This document shows positions 39,365 through 48,617 of a stretch of 64,000 bases of DNA, one piece after another. Within the stretch, counting starts at the first letter, position 1, and each line of letters opens with the position of its first letter. Source of the DNA: Actinomadura rifamycini DSM 43936 (GTDB lineage: Bacteria > Actinomycetota > Actinomycetes > Streptosporangiales > Streptosporangiaceae); contig NZ_AULB01000012.1 in NCBI RefSeq assembly GCF_000425065.1, positions 186,001 through 250,000 on the forward strand, given 5' to 3'. Under the pieces are notes generated by a model. The model did no database searches. It was not told the origin of the DNA and saw nothing but the letters and a program-made list of their open reading frames with translations. The position numbers and the translations under genes are program-made.

Positions 39365-39828
39365 CGGCGCCACGTCCCGCGCTTGCCGCCGGTCTTCTCC
39401 TCGACGCGGACGTCGGTGATCACGGCGGCGGGGTCGATCGCCTTGACCATGTCGACGAGGCCGAGGGCGGCGGTGCTCACGGCGGTGAGCGCCTCCATCT
39501 CGACGCCGGTGCGGTCGGCGGTGCGGGTGACGGCGGTGATCGCCACGCCGGCGTCCTCGACCGCCAGGTCGACGGTGACGCCGTGCAGGGCGATCGGGTG
39601 GCAGAGGGGGACGAGGTCGGGGACGCGCTTGGCGCCCATGATCCCGGCGATGCGGGCCACGGAGAGGGCGTCGCCCTTGGGGACGTCCCCGGCGCGGAGG
39701 GCCGCGACGCACGCGGGCGAGAGGCGGACGAACCCGGTGGCGGTCGCGGTGCGGGCCGAGACGTCCTTGGCGGAGACGTCGACCATGCGGGCGGCGCCCT
39801 CGTCGTCGAGGTGGGAGAACCCGGTCAT
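39361..39828 (-). CDS. moaC: Cyclic pyranopterin monophosphate synthase MoaC
   Basis: A 155-residue MoaC: FSHLDDEGAARMVDVSAKDV, the active-site region PLCHPIALHGV and the strongly conserved EMEALTAVSTAALGLVDM, ending in EEKTGGKRG. It forms cyclic pyranopterin from the MoaA product in molybdenum-cofactor synthesis. No moaA, moaD or moaE lies in the window. It overlaps moeA and mogA by four bases each. Confidence 0.96.
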   Translation of the reverse strand: MTGFSHLDDEGAARMVDVSAKDVSARTATATGFVRLSPACVAALRAGDVPKGDALSVARIAGIMGAKRVPDLVPLCHPIALHGVTVDLAVEDAGVAITAVTRTADRTGVEMEALTAVSTAALGLVDMVKAIDPAAVITDVRVEEKTGGKRGTWRR

Positions 39829-41024
39829 GCGGGCAATCTCATCACGTCGACCGTGCTGCCCGCGGGGAGGGTCTCGACGTCCTCGGGGACGGTGATCAGC
39901 GCGTCGGCGGACGCGAGGGACGCGAGCTGGTGCGAGCCCTGCACGTCGGCGGGGTCGACCGTGTAGCCGCCGTCGTAGGTGAGGCGCGCGCGCAGGAAGT
40001 GCCGCAGGCCCGCAGGGGACTTGATGTCGCCGGACAGGACGGCCTTCACCGTGGGCAAGGGCTCGGGCGAAAGCCCCTGCATGGCGCGTAGGGCGGGACG
40101 GACGAACACTTGGAACGACACGTAGGCGCTGACCGGGTTCCCGGGCAGGGTGAAGACGGGCGTGCCTTCCATGAGGCCGAATCCCTGCGGTTTGCCCGGA
40201 CGCATGCCGACCTTGTGGAACTTCACGGTTCCGGTGAGCGCCTCCTTGACCACGTCCCGGGACCCCATGGAGACCCCGCCGGACGTGATGACGGCGTCGG
40301 CGCGGACGAGCTGGTCTTGCAGCATGTCCCTGACCGAGCCGGGTTCGTCGTCGACGGTGGAGTGCCGGTAGCCGACGCCGCCCGCTTCGGCGACGGCGGC
40401 GGTCAGCATGAAGCTGTTCGACTCCCAGATGTGCCCGTGCCCCAGGGTCGTGCCCGGTTCGCGTAGCTCGTCCCCGGTGGAGACGACGACGACGCGCGGC
40501 TTCGGCCGCACGGTCACGCGGGCCCGGCCGACCGCCGCGATCATGCCGAGCTGCGGCGCGCGGAGCCGGGTGCCCGCGGGCACGACGACCTGGCCTTCGC
40601 GGACGTCCTCGCCCGCGCGCCGGATGTAGTGCCCGGGCGGCGCGGACCGGACGATCCGGACGTGCGCCGTCCCGCCGTCGGTCCACTCGACCGGGATGAC
40701 CGCGTCGGCCCCGGCGGGCATCGGCGCGCCCGTCATGATCCGGGCGGTCAGCCCGGGGCGCAGCGCCGACACCGCCGGGTCCCCCGCGACGACGTCGCCG
40801 ACCACCGGCAGCGTCACCGGGTCGGCCTCGGTGGCCCCCGCGACGTCGGACGCGACGACGGCGTAGCCGTCCATCGCGGAGTTGTCGAACGGCGGCAGCG
40901 GGACGGGCGCGGAGACGGGCTCGGCGAGGACCGTTCCCCGCGCCTCCAGCAGCGCCAGGTCGAGCGGCGGCAGCACCGTGAGGCTGCCGAGGATGTCGTT
41001 CAGATGCTCGTCGACCGTTCTCAT
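39825..41024 (-). CDS. moeA: Molybdopterin molybdenumtransferase MoeA
   Basis: A 399-residue MoeA, full length. It shows PFDNSAMDGYAV, IMTGAPMPAGADAVIP, the MPT-binding-domain loop TSGGVSMGSRDVV, VGMRPGKPQGFG and LPGNPVSAYVSF. MoeA inserts molybdate into adenylylated molybdopterin made by MogA, whose gene is in the same operon. First gene of moeA-moaC-mogA, 21 bases downstream of galU on the same strand. Confidence 0.96.
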   Translation of the reverse strand: MRTVDEHLNDILGSLTVLPPLDLALLEARGTVLAEPVSAPVPLPPFDNSAMDGYAVVASDVAGATEADPVTLPVVGDVVAGDPAVSALRPGLTARIMTGAPMPAGADAVIPVEWTDGGTAHVRIVRSAPPGHYIRRAGEDVREGQVVVPAGTRLRAPQLGMIAAVGRARVTVRPKPRVVVVSTGDELREPGTTLGHGHIWESNSFMLTAAVAEAGGVGYRHSTVDDEPGSVRDMLQDQLVRADAVITSGGVSMGSRDVVKEALTGTVKFHKVGMRPGKPQGFGLMEGTPVFTLPGNPVSAYVSFQVFVRPALRAMQGLSPEPLPTVKAVLSGDIKSPAGLRHFLRARLTYDGGYTVDPADVQGSHQLASLASADALITVPEDVETLPAGSTVDVMRLPA

Positions 41025-41045
41025 GCACTCAAGTGTGACGGGGCG

Positions 41046-41972
<927 letters not shown>

Positions 41973-42005
41973 GTAGAGACCTTAGTAAGCCGCAAGGACG
42001 ACAGC

Positions 42006-42587
42006 GTGCACGACATCGGAACGAAGACCGGACTCCGCACGAAACTGCTGGGTAACCGTGCCACAATGGCGCCCGCGAAGCGCGCGGAGGCGGGCCGGGT
42101 GCTGCGCGACGCGCTCCTGTCCGTGCCCGAGGTGGAGATGGCCGGGACGATCGCGGCGTACGTTTCGGTCGGACCGGAACCGGAGACCCGCGGCCTTCTC
42201 TTCGCCCTGTGGAAGCGCGGCGCGTACGTGCTCCTCCCCCGGCTGCTGCCGGACGGCGATCTCGACTGGGCGTCCTACGAGGGCCCCGACTCGCTCGCCC
42301 CCGGCCCCCGCGGCTGCCTGGAGCCGACCGAGCCGCCGCGCGGCCCCGGCGCCGTGTCCAGCGCGGACGTCGTCCTGGCCCCGGCGGTCGCGGTGGACGA
42401 GTCGGGCATGCGGCTCGGCCGCGGCGGCGGGTCCTACGACCGCGCGCTGGCCCGGGTCGGGCCCGCGATCCTGACGGTCGGGCTCGTGTACGACGGCGAG
42501 CTGGTCCCGGAGCTGCCCGCGGAGCCGCACGACCGGCGCGTCCGGGCCGCCGCCACGCCGTCCCGGGGGCTCGTCCGGTTCGGGTGA
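42006..42587 (+). CDS. 5-formyltetrahydrofolate cyclo-ligase
   Basis: A 193-residue cyclo-ligase that converts 5-formyl-THF and ATP to 5,10-methenyl-THF. The C-terminal ATP-binding signature GMRLGRGGGSYDR is complete, and the basic N-terminus (KTKGL-type TKTGLRTKLLGNR) fits the family. GTG at 42006 has AAGGACG upstream. Divergent from galU, as in related genomes. Confidence 0.93.
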   Translation: MHDIGTKTGLRTKLLGNRATMAPAKRAEAGRVLRDALLSVPEVEMAGTIAAYVSVGPEPETRGLLFALWKRGAYVLLPRLLPDGDLDWASYEGPDSLAPGPRGCLEPTEPPRGPGAVSSADVVLAPAVAVDESGMRLGRGGGSYDRALARVGPAILTVGLVYDGELVPELPAEPHDRRVRAAATPSRGLVRFG

Positions 42588-42661
42588 GCGGGCGCCGGCC
42601 CGTCGGATCCGGCACCTCCCGAACCGCCCTCGATGGCCGGAAGCGGACGCCCCAATAAGGT

Positions 42662-42706
42662 GACCGAGCGGGACGATCGCGACATCCCGGAACGCGATCG
42701 ACGGTC
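42662..42706. repeat. Extended inverted repeat upstream of the hydroxyacid dehydrogenase
   Basis: CGATCGCG (42674-42681) and CGCGATCG (42693-42700) are perfect arms 11 bases apart, flanked by a second matching pair, GACCG (42662-42666) and CGGTC (42702-42706). It ends 21 bases before the next ATG, so it is either an operator or the cyclo-ligase terminator. Confidence 0.5.
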
Positions 42707-42727
42707 GGCTTCACCTGGAGGTTCGAG

Positions 42728-43717
42728 ATGACGGCGCCGTGGCGGATCCTGTCCCTGCCCCCGATCGACGAGGCGGTCGTGCGGGGCCTGCTCGCGCCGC
42801 TCGGCGACGCGGCCGAGGTCCGGTTCCCGGCCACCGCCGACCGCTCGGGCCTCCTCGCCGGCCTGGCCGACGCCGAGATCGTCGTCGCCGACTTCACCGG
42901 ACGGCTCGCGCTCGACGCCGAGGCGGTCGCGGCCGCGCCGCACCTCGCGTTCGTCCAGATGCCCGCGGTGGGCACCGACAGCCTGGACGTCCCCGCGCTG
43001 ACCTCCCGGGACGTGCCGGTCGCGAACGCCGCCGGGTTCAACCGGCGGGGCGTGGCCGAGTGGGCGGTCGGCGCCGCGTTCGCGCTCTGCCGACACCTCG
43101 CGTGGGGCGACCGGGCGGTGCGCGCGGGCGGCTGGCCGCAGATGGAGATCGCGGCGCGGCGGCCCCGGGAGCTGCACGCGCAGCGCGTCGGGGTCGTCGG
43201 CTTCGGGGCGATCGGCTCCGAGATCGCCCGCCTGTTCCAGGCGCTGGGCTGCGACGTCTCGTACTGGACGCGGCGCCCGCGCCCCGAGGCGTCCGCGACC
43301 TACCGCGACCTGGACGACCTCGTGGCGTCGTCCGACATCCTCGTGCTCGCCGTCCCGCTGGTGGACGGGACGCGCGGGCTGCTCGGCCCGGAGCGCCTCG
43401 CCCTCCTGCCGGACGGCGCCCTGCTGGTGAACGTGGCGCGCGGCGGCATCGCGCCCGACGACGCCGTCCTGGCCGCCCTCGAGTCGGGACGGCTGGCCGG
43501 TGCGGCCCTCGACGTGTTCGACGCCGAGCCGCTCCCGGACGGCCATCCGCTGCGCTCGCACGACCGGGTGCTGCTGTCGCCGCACGCGGCGGGCGCCTCC
43601 GACCTGTCGCAGCTGAACCTCGTGACGATGGTGCGCGACAACGTCGTCGCCGCGGTCCGCGGCGAGGACGTGCAGAACGTCGTCAACGGGGTAGATCCGC
43701 AGGTCAGGCGGCGTTAA
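42728..43717 (+). CDS. D-isomer-specific 2-hydroxyacid dehydrogenase
   Basis: A 329-residue NAD-dependent dehydrogenase. The NAD site is VGVVGFGAIGSEIARLF, followed by the family's LVNVARGGIAPDDAVL and ALDVFDAEPLPDGHPL, with the catalytic Arg (NVARGG), Glu (AEPLP) and His (LSPHAAG). These enzymes reduce 2-keto acids or oxidise D-2-hydroxyacids; which one is not evident. GGAGG lies seven bases before the ATG. Confidence 0.92.
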   Translation: MTAPWRILSLPPIDEAVVRGLLAPLGDAAEVRFPATADRSGLLAGLADAEIVVADFTGRLALDAEAVAAAPHLAFVQMPAVGTDSLDVPALTSRDVPVANAAGFNRRGVAEWAVGAAFALCRHLAWGDRAVRAGGWPQMEIAARRPRELHAQRVGVVGFGAIGSEIARLFQALGCDVSYWTRRPRPEASATYRDLDDLVASSDILVLAVPLVDGTRGLLGPERLALLPDGALLVNVARGGIAPDDAVLAALESGRLAGAALDVFDAEPLPDGHPLRSHDRVLLSPHAAGASDLSQLNLVTMVRDNVVAAVRGEDVQNVVNGVDPQVRRR

Positions 43718-43823
43718 GGCCGGGTCACGGGGATTCCGACACTCAACCCGAAATGCGCAAATGGGCGGCCAATCTGTAGGATCCCTAAACGATCAACTTT
43801 GACGACCCCGCGAAGGGTGGGAT

Positions 43824-45308
43824 GTGCAGCTCGACATCTGGCTACTCCTCGGGGCCACGCTCGTACTCAGCGCCATCGTCGCCGTCCGGCTGTCGCACCG
43901 GGCCGGGCTCCCGACGCTGCTCGCGTACATGGGTCTCGGCCTCTTCATCGGCGAGTCCGGCCCCCTCCACATCGACTTCGACAACGTCGCCCTCGCCGAG
44001 ACGCTGGGGCTCGCGGCGCTCGTCCTCATCCTCGCCGAGGGCGGTCTCACGACGAACTGGCGGCACGTCCGCTCGTCCGTCCCGGCCGCGATCAGCGTCG
44101 CGACGGTCGGGACGCTGCTCAGCATCGTCATCGTCGCCCTCCCCGCGATCTGGCTGATCGGCCTCGACTGGCGCGTGGCGTTCCTGCTCGCGGCCGCCCT
44201 CGCGCCGACCGACGCCGCCGCCGTCTTCTCCGTCCTGCGCAGGCTCCCCCTGCCCTCCCGCGTGACGGGCCTGCTGGAGGCCGAGTCCGGCTTCAACGAC
44301 GCGCCCGTCGTGATCGTCGTGATCGCGCTCGCCACCGCCGAGGGCGTCCCGAACCTGCTCGAACTGTCGGCGATGCTCGTCTACGAGCTGGTCGTCGGCA
44401 CCCTCATGGGCATCGCGATCGGATGGCTCGGCGCCCAGGCGCTGCGCCGCGTGGCCCTCCCCGCGTCCGGCCTCTACCCGATCGCCGTCCTGTCGATGTC
44501 GATCGGCGCGTACGGCGCGACGTCGCTCATGCACGCCAGCGGGTTCGCGGCCGTGTACGTCAGCGCGCTCGTCCTCGGCAACGCCCGCCTCCCGCACCGC
44601 CCCGCCACCCGCGGCTTCGCCGAGGGCGTCGGCTGGCTGGCGCAGATCGGGCTGTTCGTCATGCTCGGCCTGCTCGCCTCGCCCGGCGACCTCCCCGGCC
44701 AGATCATCCCGGCGCTCGTCATCGGGTCGCTCCTGCTGTTCGTCGCCCGCCCGCTGTCGCTGCTGATCTCCACGGTCGGCTTCCGGATCCCGCTGGGCGA
44801 GCGAATCTTCATGTCGTGGGCCGGGCTGCGCGGCGCCGTCCCGATCGTCCTCGCCACCATCCCGATGGTCGAGGAGATCCCCGACTCCGACCGCAGCTTC
44901 GCGATCATCTTCAACATCGTCGTCGTGTTCACCCTGCTGCAGGCGCCCACGCTGCCGCTGGCCGCGCGGCTGTGCCGGCTGGAGCGCGACGACGCGACCC
45001 GCGAGCTGGACGTGGAGGCCGCGCCCCTCGAGGAACTGCACGCCGACCTGCTGGAGGTCCGGATCCCGGACGACTCCCTGCTGAACGGCGTGGAGATCTT
45101 CGAGCTCCGGCTCCCCGCGGGCGCGTCCGTCACGCTGGTGGTGCGGGACGGGTCCAGTTTCGTGCCGGAGCCCACCACGCCGCTGCACTCGGGCGACACC
45201 CTGCTGGTCGTGACGACCGAGGAGGTGCGGGAGGTCGCCGAGCGCCGCCTGCGCGCCGTCAGCCGCCGCGGGAAGCTCGCCGGCTGGTTCGGCGAGACCG
45301 GTGCTTGA
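43824..45308 (+). CDS. Monovalent cation/proton antiporter (CPA1, NhaP2-like) with TrkA-C domain
   Basis: A 494-residue transporter with about 12-13 membrane helices in the first 390 residues. The ion-site regions are visible: AAALAPTDAAAVFSVL with the Asp pair region, ESGFNDAPVVIVV, and MSWAGLRGAVPIVLA. The cytoplasmic part (about 405-480), with RIPDDSLLNGVEIFELRLPAGASV, is a TrkA-C/RCK-C ligand domain. Such NhaP2/CvrA-like proteins exchange potassium or sodium for protons and control cell volume and pH. GTG 43824 follows an AAGGGTGGG site. Confidence 0.92.
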   Translation: MQLDIWLLLGATLVLSAIVAVRLSHRAGLPTLLAYMGLGLFIGESGPLHIDFDNVALAETLGLAALVLILAEGGLTTNWRHVRSSVPAAISVATVGTLLSIVIVALPAIWLIGLDWRVAFLLAAALAPTDAAAVFSVLRRLPLPSRVTGLLEAESGFNDAPVVIVVIALATAEGVPNLLELSAMLVYELVVGTLMGIAIGWLGAQALRRVALPASGLYPIAVLSMSIGAYGATSLMHASGFAAVYVSALVLGNARLPHRPATRGFAEGVGWLAQIGLFVMLGLLASPGDLPGQIIPALVIGSLLLFVARPLSLLISTVGFRIPLGERIFMSWAGLRGAVPIVLATIPMVEEIPDSDRSFAIIFNIVVVFTLLQAPTLPLAARLCRLERDDATRELDVEAAPLEELHADLLEVRIPDDSLLNGVEIFELRLPAGASVTLVVRDGSSFVPEPTTPLHSGDTLLVVTTEEVREVAERRLRAVSRRGKLAGWFGETGA

Positions 45309-45338
45309 CCGGCGCTTGGCCGCCGGCGGGCGGACCGG

Positions 45339-45364
45339 GGAACAGACCGGGGACGATTCCTGTT
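45339..45364 (+). promoter_or_regulatory. SigR/SigH-type promoter of the fmdB-like gene
   Basis: GGAAC (45339-45343), exactly 18 bases, then GTT (45362-45364). This matches the GGAA(T/C)-N18-GTT pattern of actinobacterial SigR/SigH promoters, used in thiol-oxidative and heat stress. Transcription would start near 45372, just before the CIRCE element. Confidence 0.6.
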
Positions 45365-45380
45365 CAACTCACGGGTACCA

Positions 45381-45407
45381 TTAGCAGTCGTTCAGAGTGA
45401 GTGCCAG
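45381..45407 (+). promoter_or_regulatory. CIRCE element (HrcA operator)
   Basis: TTAGCAGTC-N9-GAGTGCCAG. The CIRCE consensus is TTAGCACTC-N9-GAGTGCTAA, so 15 of 18 arm positions match and the nine-base spacer is exact. It lies about ten bases after the predicted start of transcription and 41 bases before the fmdB-like GTG, a typical site for HrcA repression. Confidence 0.75.
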
Positions 45408-45447
45408 TCCGGGGCCACCCGCCGGGCTGAGTCAGCTAGGAGGAACC

Positions 45448-45795
45448 GTGCCGACGTATCAGTACGTTTGCACCGAGTGCGGCGAGCCTCTGGAGGTCGT
45501 GCAGAAGTTCAGCGACGACGCGCTGACCGAATGCCCGGCGTGCGAGGGCAAGCTGCGCAAGGTCTTCTCCGCGGCGGGGATCATCTTCAAGGGGTCGGGC
45601 TTCTACCGCACCGACAGCCGCGGCTCCGGGAAGTCGACCGTGGGCTCCTCGTCCGGCTCGTCGAACGGCTCGTCGACCTCGTCGGGCGACTCCGCGAAGT
45701 CCGACTCGTCGGCTTCGTCGTCGTCCTCGTCGTCCTCGTCCTCGTCGAGCGGCGACTCCGGGTCGTCCTCGTCGTCGAAAGAAAAGGTCGCCTGA
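45448..45795 (+). CDS. FmdB-family zinc-ribbon protein, Ruc-like chaperone candidate
   Basis: A 115-residue protein. Residues 1-55 are the FmdB zinc ribbon: PTYQYVCTECGEPLEVV then ECPACEGKLRKVFS, with two CxxC pairs, and IIFKGSGFYRTD. The rest is a disordered Ser/Gly/Lys tail with a long serine run. M. tuberculosis Rv0991c (Ruc), a redox-regulated chaperone, has the same layout and lies in the same gene neighbourhood (cyclo-ligase, galU, moeA, mscL). AGGAGG before GTG 45448 is one of the best ribosome sites here. A CIRCE element and a SigR-type promoter upstream fit a heat and oxidative-stress role. The chaperone function is inferred by analogy. Confidence 0.88.
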   Translation: MPTYQYVCTECGEPLEVVQKFSDDALTECPACEGKLRKVFSAAGIIFKGSGFYRTDSRGSGKSTVGSSSGSSNGSSTSSGDSAKSDSSASSSSSSSSSSSSGDSGSSSSSKEKVA

Positions 45796-45806
45796 CTTCG
45801 CCGAGC

Positions 45807-45844
45807 GGGCGGGGGCGCCGGCCGCACGGCCGCCGTCCCCGCCC
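45807..45844 (+). terminator. Terminator after the fmdB-like gene
   Basis: GGGCGGGG (45807-45814) and CCCCGCCC (45837-45844) form the outer stem, with GGCC (45820-45823) and GGCC (45828-45831) pairing inside. The short TTCTCGCG follows. It starts 11 bases after the stop codon. Confidence 0.7.
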
Positions 45845-46315
45845 TTCTCGCGCTTTCTGAGCCCGGACGGACGCCGCGCGCGTCCCGCGTGACGCCGGGC
45901 TCGCCCCGTCCCGTCCGCGGCGCCCCGCCCGGCGGTCGAGCCGTCGCTCCCGCCGCGCCCTCCGCCCCCCGCTCCCGTCGGACGTCATCCGAGAGGACCG
46001 GGCCGGGCCCCCGCGCCGTCCCTCCCCTGCCACCGCTCCCACTTGCGGTGACGCCGGCCCCCTCCTGCTTCCGGCGGAGCCGAGGGCGCCCCGCGCCGTC
46101 TCCCGGGCCCGCCGGGCCGCCCCTCTCCTACGCCTCCAGGCCGAACGCGGTCGCCGATCCTGCGCCCCTGGAGGTACCGCGAGTCGGTTCCCCCGCCCGA
46201 CGCGCGAGCGGCCCCTCCGCGACGAGCATGGGTCCGAGGGGAACCGCGCGGACGGCGCAAGCCGCGGGCGCTCGTGAGACGACCGGCCACCATCGGCCGC
46301 GAGTCGAGATAGTAC
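45845..46315. other. Long non-coding gap before the MMPL gene
   Basis: About 470 bases, extremely GC-rich with cytosine-rich runs on the plus strand. Open frames on both strands translate to Arg/Pro/Gly-rich sequence without family features or ribosome sites. Nothing convincing is seen; the MMPL promoter/operator follows at 46316. Confidence 0.5.
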
Positions 46316-46369
46316 TTGACACCTCTCGGTGATCGAGGGACTGTGAGCGCCAACGCGATATATCGCGTT
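46316..46369 (+). promoter_or_regulatory. Promoter and 18-bp perfect palindrome before the MMPL gene
   Basis: TTGACA (46316-46321) with a weak -10, GACTGT, 17 bases later (46339-46344). The perfect palindrome AACGCGATATATCGCGTT (46352-46369) lies just after the expected initiation point and 35 bases before the ATG. Its AT core stands out in very GC-rich DNA. It is probably the operator of a repressor that is not encoded next to it. Confidence 0.65.
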
Positions 46370-46404
46370 TTCGGCACCCCGCTCGACCAGCAGCGGAGAG
46401 GAAC

Positions 46405-48525
46405 ATGAGCGAACGCAGCCCGGCGCCCCCAGGCGCCCGCACCGACCGACTCGCCGGCTTGATCGCCGGCCGCCGCACCAAGTGGGCCGTCCTGGCCCTG
46501 TGGATCGTCCTGCTGGCCGCGCTCGGCCCGCTCGCCGGGAAGCTCGGCGACGTCGAGGAGAACGACGCGTCGTCCTGGCTGCCCGAAGGCGCCGAATCGA
46601 CGCAGGTCGTCGAGTTGCAGGAGCGCTTCCGCTCCGAGGAGTCGATGCTCGCCGTCATCGTCTACGAACGGCCGTCCGGCATCACCGCGGCGGACCGCGC
46701 GGCGGTCGCCGAGGACGCGGCGGCGTTCCGCGCGCTGCCCGGCGCGGAGACCGTGCAGGGCCCGATCCCGTCCGAGGACGGGCGGGCGCTGCAGGTCCTC
46801 GTCCCCCTCACCGGCGAGGACACCCTCGTCGACGCGGTGGACGAGGCCCGCGACCTCGCCCAGCGCGGCCCGCCCGGCCTCGCGGCCCACGTCACCGGGC
46901 CCGCCGGCGCGGGCGCCGACCAGTTCGAGGTCTTCGAGAGCATCGACGGGTTCCTGCTGATGGCCGCGGGCGGCGTCGTCATCTTCCTGCTGCTGCTCAT
47001 CTACCGCAGCCCGATCCTGTGGTTCGTCCCCGTCGTGAGCGCGCTGTTCGCCCTCGGGCTCGCCCAGTCGCTCATTTACCTACTGGCCAAGTACGCGGAC
47101 CTGACGGTCAACGGGCAGAGCGCGGGCATCCTGACCGTCTTGGTCTTCGGCGTCGCCACCGACTACGCACTCCTCCTCGTGGCCCGGTACAGGGAAGAAC
47201 TGCACCGGCACGAGGACAAGCACGAGGCCATGGCGTTCGCGCTGCGCCGCGCCGCGCCCGCCGTCATCGCGTCCGGCGCGACCGTCGCCGCCGGGCTGGT
47301 CTGCCTGCTGCTCGCCGCGATGAACTCGACCGCCGGAATGGGCCCGGTCGCCGCGGCCGGGGTGCTGACCGCGCTCGCCGCCATGCTCACGCTGCTCCCC
47401 GCGCTCCTGGTCGTCTGCGGGCGCTGGCTGTTCTGGCCGCTGATCCCCCGCTACGACGCCAAGTACCTGGAGCCCGAGGCGTACGAGGCGGAGCACGGCG
47501 TCTGGAGCCGGGTCGCCGCGCTCGTCGGCCGGCGCCCGCGCGCGCTCTGGGCCACCACCGCGGTCGCCCTGGCAGGTCTCACGCTCGGCCTGTTCTCCCT
47601 CAACGCCACCGGACTGTCGAACGAGGGGATGTTCACCGGACGTCCCGACTCCATCGCGGGCCAGAACGTCCTGACCGAGCACTACCCCGGCGGGTCCGGC
47701 TCCCCCGCCGTCGTCATCGCCCCGGGAGGCGCCTCGGACGACCTCGCGGCGGCCATCCGCGGCACCGAGGGCGTCGCGGAGGTCGGCGCGCCGCAGACCG
47801 CGGCGGGGCTCGTCCAGTACGAGGCGACGCTGCGGGCACCGGCCGACAGCGAAGCGGCGCAGCGGACCGTCGAGCGCCTCCGCGCCTCGCTGCCCGAGGA
47901 CGCCAAGGTCGGCGGGACCACCGCCATCAGCGTGGACACCAACGAGGCGTCGTCCCGCGACAACCTCGTCATCATCCCGATCGTCCTGGTCGTCGTGTTC
48001 GGCATCCTCGTGCTGCTGCTGCGCGCGCTCGTGGCGCCGCTGCTGATGATGGCGACGGTGATCCTGTCCTTCCTGGCGTCCCTGGGCGCCTCCGCGCTCT
48101 TCTTCGAGCACGTCTTCGGCTTCGAAGGGGCCGACGCGTCGTTCCCCCTGCTGGCGTTCATCTTCCTGGTGGCGCTGGGCGTCGACTACAACATCTTCCT
48201 GATGCACCGCGTCCGGGAGGAGTCGCAGTCGCTCGGCACCCGGCGCGGCATCCTGCGCGGCCTGACCGTCACCGGCGGCGTCATCACCTCGGCGGGCCTC
48301 GTCCTGGCCGCCACGTTCGCGGCCCTGGTCACGCTGCCGCTGGTGTTCATGGTCGAGCTGGGCTTCGCGGTCGCCCTCGGCGTCCTGCTGGACACCCTGA
48401 TCGTCCGCTCGCTCCTGCTGCCCGCCCTCGCGCACGACATCGGCCCGCGCATCTGGACGCCGAGCCGCCTCGCCCGCGAGGAACCGGCCGAAGAAAAGCC
48501 CGAAGTGCACCAGCTCGTCCACTGA
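46405..48525 (+). CDS. MMPL/RND-family transporter
   Basis: A 706-residue membrane protein made of two similar halves, each with one helix, an extracellular domain and a five-helix bundle. Helices begin at about 28, 178, 205, 235, 285, 315 and again at 375, 525-640. The typical GVATDYALLLVARYREE in half one and GVDYNIFLMHRVREE in half two are present, carrying the Asp-Tyr pairs used for proton coupling. MMPL proteins export lipids, pigments or drugs. GGAGAGG precedes the ATG. The palindrome upstream predicts inducible expression. The cargo is unknown. Confidence 0.93.
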   Translation: MSERSPAPPGARTDRLAGLIAGRRTKWAVLALWIVLLAALGPLAGKLGDVEENDASSWLPEGAESTQVVELQERFRSEESMLAVIVYERPSGITAADRAAVAEDAAAFRALPGAETVQGPIPSEDGRALQVLVPLTGEDTLVDAVDEARDLAQRGPPGLAAHVTGPAGAGADQFEVFESIDGFLLMAAGGVVIFLLLLIYRSPILWFVPVVSALFALGLAQSLIYLLAKYADLTVNGQSAGILTVLVFGVATDYALLLVARYREELHRHEDKHEAMAFALRRAAPAVIASGATVAAGLVCLLLAAMNSTAGMGPVAAAGVLTALAAMLTLLPALLVVCGRWLFWPLIPRYDAKYLEPEAYEAEHGVWSRVAALVGRRPRALWATTAVALAGLTLGLFSLNATGLSNEGMFTGRPDSIAGQNVLTEHYPGGSGSPAVVIAPGGASDDLAAAIRGTEGVAEVGAPQTAAGLVQYEATLRAPADSEAAQRTVERLRASLPEDAKVGGTTAISVDTNEASSRDNLVIIPIVLVVVFGILVLLLRALVAPLLMMATVILSFLASLGASALFFEHVFGFEGADASFPLLAFIFLVALGVDYNIFLMHRVREESQSLGTRRGILRGLTVTGGVITSAGLVLAATFAALVTLPLVFMVELGFAVALGVLLDTLIVRSLLLPALAHDIGPRIWTPSRLAREEPAEEKPEVHQLVH

Positions 48526-48527
48526 AT

Positions 48528-48558
48528 CTCCGGGCGGGGCACCGCGCCCCGCCCGGAG
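48528..48558 (+). terminator. Terminator after the MMPL gene
   Basis: CTCCGGGCGGGGC (48528-48540) and GCCCCGCCCGGAG (48546-48558) are perfect 13-base arms with a five-base loop, followed by TTATCC. It begins two bases after the stop codon. Confidence 0.75.
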
Positions 48559-48579
48559 TTATCCACAATCCCGAACGCC

Positions 48580-48610
48580 CTGACGCCCCTCCTCCCCCGA
48601 TGGCTAATGT
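48580..48610 (+). promoter_or_regulatory. Possible leaderless promoter of the MTA phosphorylase gene
   Basis: TAATGT (48605-48610) lies seven bases before ATG 48618, and CTGACG (48580-48585) is 19 bases upstream of it. No ribosome site exists here, so a leaderless message starting at or near the ATG is the simplest reading. Confidence 0.45.
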
Positions 48611-48617
48611 CGGCCCC

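Noticed and set aside
45889..46332. Possible gene in the gap before the MMPL gene
   Set aside because: Pro/Arg/Ser-rich translation, no ribosome site and no family feature.
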